NCBI GenBank assembly: GCA_025869365.1
Contig: JAOZVV010000005.1
Coordinates: 33,779 to 97,778, forward strand
Direction of reading: 5' to 3'
From: Pseudonocardia sp.
Lineage (GTDB): Bacteria; Actinomycetota; Actinomycetes; Mycobacteriales; Pseudonocardiaceae
Length of the DNA stretch: 64,000 bases
Part shown: positions 59,416 to 64,000 of the stretch, one piece after another
How the letters are laid out: each line of letters starts with the position of its first letter
Position numbering within the stretch: position 1 is the first letter of the stretch
Made by a program: the position numbers and the translations under genes
The notes under the pieces: model-generated
What the model was told of the DNA's origin: nothing
The model's database searches: none
The model's input: only the letters and a program-made list of their open reading frames with translations

Positions 59416-59436
59416 GTGCGCAACCGTGCCTGGTGA
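59416..59436 (+). CDS. MRNRAW hexapeptide mini-gene, unit 11
   Basis: GTG start; codons CGC AAC CGT GCC TGG TGA. GAGGAAGGA at 59400-59408, 7 nt upstream. Last unit; 229 bp without a recognised gene separate it from the MFS transporter. Confidence 0.85.
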   Translation: MRNRAW

Positions 59437-59665
59437 ACCCGTTCCGTCTGCCCACCGCCGCAACTCCTCCCGGCCCGCGTCGCGGGCGGGCGTGGCCGAA
59501 CCGCCTCCGCGCCGCTCCCTCCATCGCTCCCTCCACAGCTCCCCCGATCGACCGTGATCCGCGCGAAACCCGAGACGCTCCGAGACCGAGTGATTACGCT
59601 GTGCCTGGTTCCGCCGGGCCGCGGATCGTGAGGCCCCGGTCCGGCAGAGTCCGGTTGGGGGGATC

Positions 59666-60940
59666 GTGGGACACCGACGTGGCGGCGGGACGAGTGTCTT
59701 CGGCAACCCCGAGTTCCGTGCCCTCTGGCTCGCCGAGCTCGTGTCCGTCGCGGGCGACCAGCTCGCCCGGGTCGCCTTCTCCGTCCTGGTCTACGGGCGC
59801 ACCGGCTCCGCGGCCTGGGCCGCCGCCGTCTATGCGCTGACCTTCCTGCCCGCCCTGCTGGGCGGGGTGCTGCTCGGCTGGGTCGCGGACCGGCTCCCGC
59901 GCCGGCGGGTGATGGTGGTCGCGGATCTGGCGCGCGCCCTGCTCATCCTGCCCCTGGCGTGGCCGGGGATCCCGCTCGCCGTCCTGTGTCCCCTCCTCGT
60001 GCTCGTCGTGGTGCTCGCCTCGCCGCACAGCGCGGCTCAGGGTGCGCTGCTCCCGGACGTGCTGGCCGACGGCGACGCGCTCGAGCGCGGCTTCGCCGTC
60101 CGGCAGATCACCAACCAGACCGCCCAGATCGCGGGCTTCGCGCTCGGCGGGGTCGTCGTGACCCTGATCGGCTCGGAGGCCGCCGTGCTGGCGAACGCCG
60201 GGACGTTCGTGCTCTCCGGGCTGTTCGTCTGGCTCGGCGTCCGGTCCCGTCCCGCCCCGGCGCGGGTCGACGACGCGACCGCCGCGACCGGTCTGCGGAT
60301 CTTCGCCGCGGACGTCAGGGAGGGGGCCGTCGCGGTCTTCGGGGATCCCGGGCTGCGCACCCTGGCGGTCGCCGTCTGGCTCGTCGGCTGCTACGTCGCG
60401 CCCGAGGCGCTCGCCGTCCCCTTCGCGGACGAGATGGGCGCCGGCGCGGGCGCGGTCGGCCTGCTGATGGCGGCGGACCCCGCCGGCAGCGTCCTCGGCG
60501 CCGTCGTCGTGAGCCGCTGGGTGCCCGAGGCCTGGCGGGAGCGGGTCGTCATCCCGGCGGCCGCGCTCGCCGGGCTGCCGCTGGTCGCCTCGCTGTTCGT
60601 GTCGGACGTCGCGGTCGTCATCGTGCTGTGGGGGCTGACCGGTGCCCTGTGCACGATCAGCCTGGTCCCGGCGCAGGCCGTGTTCGTCCGCACGACACCG
60701 GGAGCGGTGCGCGGCCGCGCGACCGGGTTGGCGGCGTCCGGCCTGATCGCGGCGCAGGGCCTCGCCATCCTCGTGTGCGGAGGCGTCGCGCAGGTCTGGT
60801 CCGCCGGGATCGCCGTCATGGTGTGCGGGGTGGGCGGGATCGCCGGTGCCGCCGCCCTGTGGGTCTCGCGCGGCGGGCGCCGGCTACGGGCGGCGCTACC
60901 GCTCGACGACGGGGCGAGCTGCGCGACGCCGGCGGACTGA
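59666..60940 (+). CDS. MFS transporter (drug/peptide exporter-like)
   Basis: A 424-residue major facilitator protein with about 12 hydrophobic segments. The N-terminal FGNPEFRALWLAELVSVAGD and the loop between helices 2 and 3, GWVADRLPRRRVMVVADLAR (about residues 70-90), are typical of DHA-type exporters related to the enterobactin exporter EntS. A GTG start at 59666 follows GGGGGGA. It is the first ordinary gene after the hexapeptide mini-genes and has the same direction, so it could be co-expressed and export their product or something made from it. This link is inference from position only. Confidence 0.85.
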   Translation: MGHRRGGGTSVFGNPEFRALWLAELVSVAGDQLARVAFSVLVYGRTGSAAWAAAVYALTFLPALLGGVLLGWVADRLPRRRVMVVADLARALLILPLAWPGIPLAVLCPLLVLVVVLASPHSAAQGALLPDVLADGDALERGFAVRQITNQTAQIAGFALGGVVVTLIGSEAAVLANAGTFVLSGLFVWLGVRSRPAPARVDDATAATGLRIFAADVREGAVAVFGDPGLRTLAVAVWLVGCYVAPEALAVPFADEMGAGAGAVGLLMAADPAGSVLGAVVVSRWVPEAWRERVVIPAAALAGLPLVASLFVSDVAVVIVLWGLTGALCTISLVPAQAVFVRTTPGAVRGRATGLAASGLIAAQGLAILVCGGVAQVWSAGIAVMVCGVGGIAGAAALWVSRGGRRLRAALPLDDGASCATPAD

Positions 60941-61456
60941 GCGGCCGGCCGTCCGCGTCACCAGGAGCGGTTGGCGGCCCGGATCCGGTGGGGCCCGACG
61001 CACGCGCGGTCGAGGGCCGTCGCTGCCCGGTCGGGTCTCGTCGGGTCCGGTCTCTGCTGCACTGGTCACTCCCCGCTGGGTCGTGACGGACCCGCCGCCG
61101 CCGGGACCGTCGCGGTGGCGACGTCGCCGGGGCACGGTGACACCCGCCACTGCGCCCCATCCTTCGCCGGGAGGCGGGACACCCGCGGGTGAACTTGCTC
61201 CGATCGGGTTTCGCGGTGCGTGACCCCCGCTCGTCCGCTCGGGGACCGGTCGACCCGGTGCATCGCTGAGCCGGACGGACGCTGTGGATCGACCATCAGC
61301 GCGGAGTGGCTGGTGGGTGCCGAGACCCGGGCCGATATCGCGCTCGAATCTGAGAGGGACGGACGAACGCGGCGGGGACCGATGAGCGGGGCCCATGATC
61401 GCCTTCGGTCTAGGGGAATGGGCCGAAGAGGTTGATCGCGAAAGCATCGACGCGAT
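60941..61456. other. Intergenic region without a recognised gene
   Basis: 516 bp. Open frames exist on both strands, but none shows consistent G/C third positions, a good ribosome site or a known motif. The last 60 bp before 61457 are less GC-rich and probably hold the promoter of the roadblock-like genes. Confidence 0.5.
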
Positions 61457-62698
61457 GTGTCACAGTTGTCTGTGGCCGGTCTCGGAAACGTGGTGACGAG
61501 ACTTCTCGACATGTCGGGAACCTCGTACTCCTGCATTGTCGACGGTGCCTCGGCAAGAATTCTCGCGGAATCCGGCGAACGGTCGACGGACACCGTTGAT
61601 CCGCGCGTTCTCGTCCTCCTGGCGCGGCGGCCGTCGCAGGGGTCGGACGGCGGCGCGGTCGAGGACGTGATGGTCACGTCGCAGCGGTGGCTGCACGTGC
61701 TCCGCCCCGCGGTGGACCCGGACGGCACCGAGCTGCTCCTCTACGTCCTGCTCCGCCGGGGCTCGGCGAACCTCGCCGTGGCCCGCCGCGAGCTCGGGTC
61801 GGCCCGGGACGCCCTGGCGGGGGGACGCCCCTTCCTGCCCCGGTCCGCGCCACCCCCGCCCGGTGCTCCGTCCCCCTCCCCGCGGCCCCTCGCCCCGTCG
61901 CCCAGCGGCCCGTCGCCCGCGGCCCGGCCGCCCGCCGCCCTCCCGCTGCCCGTCATGCCCGTGCCACCGGCTGCAGGCCCGGCGGGTTCGCCGCCACGCA
62001 CCGCGGGACCGGGGCGGTCGGCGGCCCGTCGCGGCGGCCTGCGGTCGATCGGTTCCCTCCGGGCGGGAGCCGAGCGGACCGCCGCGAGCGGATCGCCCGC
62101 CGAGGCGGCCGTCCCACACCCACGACAGGCCGCTGAACTGCAGGAACGACGTCCCGCGGTGGATCTCGGCGGGGACCTCGACCGGGATCCCGACGGGGGG
62201 GACCTCGACAGGGGGGCCGTCCCTGAGCCCCGCAGCGGGGACGTCGCGGACAGGGGTCCGGCCGGTCGACCGCCCGGCTCGGCCGCCGACCGGGCCGACC
62301 GGGCTGGCGGGGCCGACAGGCCTGACGGGGCCGACCGGGCCGTCCCTACCGGGGGTCCGGGGCTCGCCCGCCACCGCTCGCCTCTGGAGACGTCCGGCCC
62401 TGCCCTGCGGGACCCGGGCGGAAGGCCCGCGACGCTGCCCCGCCGCCCCGGGACGACCGTCCTGCCGCCCCGGCCGGACCGGCCGGGGCCGGAGCGACCC
62501 GGCCACGGCCGGGTCGGTGGTACGGCGCCAGGGGGTGCCCGGCCCGGGGGAGAGGGGCAGGGCCACCCGGCCGATGCGCCCCGGGGCACCGACCGGCCGC
62601 CGGACCGCAGCACCTACGGCAGCACCGGTGCGGGGTCCTGGGCGACCGATGTCACATCCTTGCAGCGCCTGCTGGTGGCACTTCGGCGATTGATCTGA
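61457..62698 (+). CDS. Roadblock-like domain protein with long Pro/Arg/Asp-rich tail
   Basis: A 413-residue protein. Residues 1-110 resemble the following gene's product: a strand [20 protein letters not shown], a middle helix, [17 protein letters not shown] and then [20 protein letters not shown]. The last of these aligns with [17 protein letters not shown] of the next protein, so a diverged roadblock/LC7-type fold is likely. Residues 115-390 are disordered-looking Pro-, Gly-, Arg- and Asp-rich sequence. The extreme C-terminus, [14 protein letters not shown], could form an amphipathic helix. The GTG at 61457 lacks a strong ribosome site. Function not known. Confidence 0.6.
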   Translation: MSQLSVAGLGNVVTRLLDMSGTSYSCIVDGASARILAESGERSTDTVDPRVLVLLARRPSQGSDGGAVEDVMVTSQRWLHVLRPAVDPDGTELLLYVLLRRGSANLAVARRELGSARDALAGGRPFLPRSAPPPPGAPSPSPRPLAPSPSGPSPAARPPAALPLPVMPVPPAAGPAGSPPRTAGPGRSAARRGGLRSIGSLRAGAERTAASGSPAEAAVPHPRQAAELQERRPAVDLGGDLDRDPDGGDLDRGAVPEPRSGDVADRGPAGRPPGSAADRADRAGGADRPDGADRAVPTGGPGLARHRSPLETSGPALRDPGGRPATLPRRPGTTVLPPRPDRPGPERPGHGRVGGTAPGGARPGGEGQGHPADAPRGTDRPPDRSTYGSTGAGSWATDVTSLQRLLVALRRLI

Positions 62699-62837
62699 GA
62701 GAAAGCCGGTCGAGGACATGATTTTCTGTCCGAACCGCTTGATTTCGGGCGGAGATCGGCTACCGTTCGGGACTCCCCGAAATCCCCCCTTGAATGTGAA
62801 GGCCGCGGCGTGCGAGTGGCCGTGGTCGGAGGTAGAC

Positions 62838-63284
62838 ATGAGCAACATCGACCATTCCCTCGACATGGCCGCGAACATCAAGGGCGCGTTCGCGGTCGCC
62901 CTGGTGGACTACGACAGCGGCATGACGCTCGGCTCGCGCGGTGGCAGCGCGGAGTTCGACCTCGACGTCGCGGCGCCGGGCAACAGCGACGTGATCCGCA
63001 CGAAGATCGAGGTCGTCGAGAAGCTGGGCCTGCGGGAGACCGTCGAGGACATCCTGATCACCCTGGACACGCAGTACCACCTGCTGCGGCTGATCCGCGG
63101 CCTGCCGGACGAGAAGCTCTTCTTCTACCTGGTGCTCAACCGGGCGCAGTCGAACCTGGCCATGGCGCGGCGTGACCTGAAGGTCATCGAGCAGGAGTTC
63201 TACATGGCGCACCCGTCGGCCCCGCAGGGTCAGCAGGCCGGTCCGGGCGCCAACCAGTACTTCCAGCCGACCGCGCAGCGCTGA
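62838..63284 (+). CDS. Roadblock/LC7-like small protein
   Basis: A 148-residue protein of a family conserved in actinomycetes. Residues 1-120 have the alpha/beta layout of roadblock proteins: [60 protein letters not shown] and [21 protein letters not shown] short Gln/Pro-rich tail follows. Roadblock proteins usually pair with small GTPases or control polarity and motility; no GTPase is visible here. GGAGG lies 5 nt before the ATG. Confidence 0.7.
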   Translation: MSNIDHSLDMAANIKGAFAVALVDYDSGMTLGSRGGSAEFDLDVAAPGNSDVIRTKIEVVEKLGLRETVEDILITLDTQYHLLRLIRGLPDEKLFFYLVLNRAQSNLAMARRDLKVIEQEFYMAHPSAPQGQQAGPGANQYFQPTAQR

Positions 63285-63312
63285 GCGCGCTCCGGACGCC
63301 GCTCCCAGGACA

Positions 63313-64000
63313 GTGACCGCTCCCGCCCCCGATCTCCCCGCCGGTCCCCGGCCCGTCCCTTCCGGGTCGGTACCCGGCAGCCCTGGCGTGCTGCGCGCCG
63401 CGGCCAGGGACCTCGTGCGGTCCTCCGCCGTCCTCGCGTGCACCCTGGTGGACGCGGGCAGCGGGATGCTCCTCGACGCGCACGTCACCGGGCGGGTGCC
63501 GGGCGGCACGGACGAGCTCGAGAACCTCGCGGCCGCCCAGGTGGAGCTGGTGCGGGCGGCCGAGGACGTCCGGGCCCGCGCGGCGTGGGCGGGCGCGCCG
63601 TCGGAGATCGTGATGGCCCAGGGGTCCGGACTGTTCCACCTCGTCCGGGCCCTGCCGGACCCCTACGGGGACGGGCTGGTGCTCGCGGTCCTGGTCGCGG
63701 CGCCGGAACGAAACCTCCGGCGGGTGCGGCGCAAGCTGGACCGGATCGACCCGGGCGCACTCGTCCCGCGCCGCCCGGTCGCGCCCCCGACGCCGGTCCC
63801 CCCGGGACCCGCCCCGGCGTCCGGGACGTCGTCCGAGCCGTCCGTCCCACAGGTGCCGGCGGCTCCGCTGCCCCGACGCCGTCCCGGCGGGTCGGGTGCC
63901 GGGGTGGTCGCGGCGCAGCCGTTCGCCGGCGGCCCGCGGCCCGTCGGCCCGGCGCCGGTCGGCCCGGCCGCAGTCGTAGCCGATCAGCTTCACGATCCGC
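63313..64000 (+). CDS. Roadblock-like protein, partial (runs off the window)
   Basis: At least 229 residues from a GTG at 63313 to the window edge. After a Pro-rich start come RAAARDLVRSSAVLACTLVD, AGSGMLLDAHVTGRVPGG, APSEIVMAQGSGLFHLVRAL and LVLAVLVAAPERNLRRVRRK, which parallel the four blocks of the preceding gene in order (SGM, ILITL-type strand, LV..R helix). The rest is Pro-rich. It is the third tandem paralogue, so the genes probably form one functional unit. AGGA lies just upstream of the start. Confidence 0.6.
   Translation, partial: MTAPAPDLPAGPRPVPSGSVPGSPGVLRAAARDLVRSSAVLACTLVDAGSGMLLDAHVTGRVPGGTDELENLAAAQVELVRAAEDVRARAAWAGAPSEIVMAQGSGLFHLVRALPDPYGDGLVLAVLVAAPERNLRRVRRKLDRIDPGALVPRRPVAPPTPVPPGPAPASGTSSEPSVPQVPAAPLPRRRPGGSGAGVVAAQPFAGGPRPVGPAPVGPAAVVADQLHDP

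Larger units (their letters stand above)
58553..59436 (+). other. Array of eleven mini-genes encoding the hexapeptide MRNRAW
   Basis: Eleven 21-bp open frames (six residues plus TGA) start at 58571, 58726, 58788, 58866, 58931, 59018, 59080, 59143, 59261, 59345 and 59416. Each is preceded by a Shine-Dalgarno sequence 4-9 nt away. Distances between starts are 155, 62, 78, 65, 87, 62, 63, 118, 84 and 71 bp, so the frames differ and one long repetitive protein is excluded. The encoded peptide is identical in all units; differences are only in synonymous third bases and ATG/GTG. Spacers are otherwise dissimilar. Lies between a divergent GGDEF gene and a co-directional MFS gene. Function unknown to me. 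Confidence 0.9.

Noticed and set aside
58571..59436. A single repetitive protein or a CRISPR-like array
   Set aside because: Unit distances are not multiples of three, every unit ends in TGA, and the spacers differ in length from 41 to 134 bp; the repeated core is only 21 bp and is degenerate at wobble bases.
58553..59436. Assignment to biarylitide-type RiPPs
   Set aside because: Small size and the MR start are similar, but the core lacks the Tyr-x-His or Tyr-x-Trp pattern and there is no P450 gene in the window.
59581..59610. A twelfth, degenerate hexapeptide unit (GTGCCTGGTT)
   Set aside because: Only about nine bases match, no ribosome site or TGA follows, and the codons would not give the peptide.
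1..64000. tRNA or rRNA genes, prophage, replication origin
   Set aside because: No cloverleaf-like sequence, ribosomal RNA segment, phage structural gene or DnaA-box cluster was recognised by eye; a covariance-model scan would be needed to exclude small RNAs.

Overview
This is a chromosomal window from a very GC-rich actinomycete. Nearly every real codon ends in G or C, GTG starts are common, and mycobacteria-like functions recur: a DprE2-type arabinan-precursor reductase, F420-type LLM and PPOX oxidoreductases, KstR2-like operators and NDMA-dependent alcohol dehydrogenase. A member of the Pseudonocardiales fits best. This is an inference from gene content; no rRNA or tRNA gene is present to confirm it.

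Positions 1-13350 hold a catabolic block. On the minus strand are a partial Baeyer-Villiger monooxygenase, a DUF35 protein and a thiolase-like protein. Divergent from them on the plus strand are two CaiB-type CoA transferases, a peptide/opine-type ABC importer with a fused permease-ATPase, a PucR-type regulator and an HpcH-type aldolase. Positions 13380-18570 contain two inverted pairs of 22-bp tandem repeat arrays. Between and around them lie housekeeping and orphan genes (methyltransferase, peptidase E, aroE, an MSMEG_0570-like protein, dprE2). Positions 18570-29205 form a second acyl-CoA block: acyl-CoA synthetase, amidohydrolase-like protein, enoyl-CoA hydratase, acetate-type symporter with its DUF485 partner, two TetR regulators with visible palindromic operators, a third CaiB, an APH-like kinase fused to DUF6285, and an alcohol dehydrogenase.

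Positions 29275-49250 are mostly single-gene or two-gene units: NAD kinase, dipeptidase, TatA, a bifunctional PBP, a PLP lyase, an SNF2 helicase with a SWIM protein, pirin, hydrolases and a PAS-GAF-PP2C phosphatase. From 49255 to 56930 there are signs of decay. A complete IS5-type element sits there with a TCA target duplication. A TipA-type regulator has lost its middle. A P-loop kinase is frameshifted at a perfect 19-bp palindrome. An LLM oxidoreductase carries a one-base frameshift. A second PBP and a lipase-like hydrolase remain intact.

The most striking region is 58553-59436. Eleven separate mini-genes, each with its own Shine-Dalgarno sequence, all encode the same six-residue peptide Met-Arg-Asn-Arg-Ala-Trp. 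They differ only at synonymous positions and in ATG versus GTG starts, and lie in different reading frames with mostly unrelated spacers. They sit between a divergent membrane diguanylate cyclase and a co-directional MFS transporter. I do not recognise this as a described system. The window ends (61457-64000) with three consecutive genes whose products look like diverged roadblock-type proteins.
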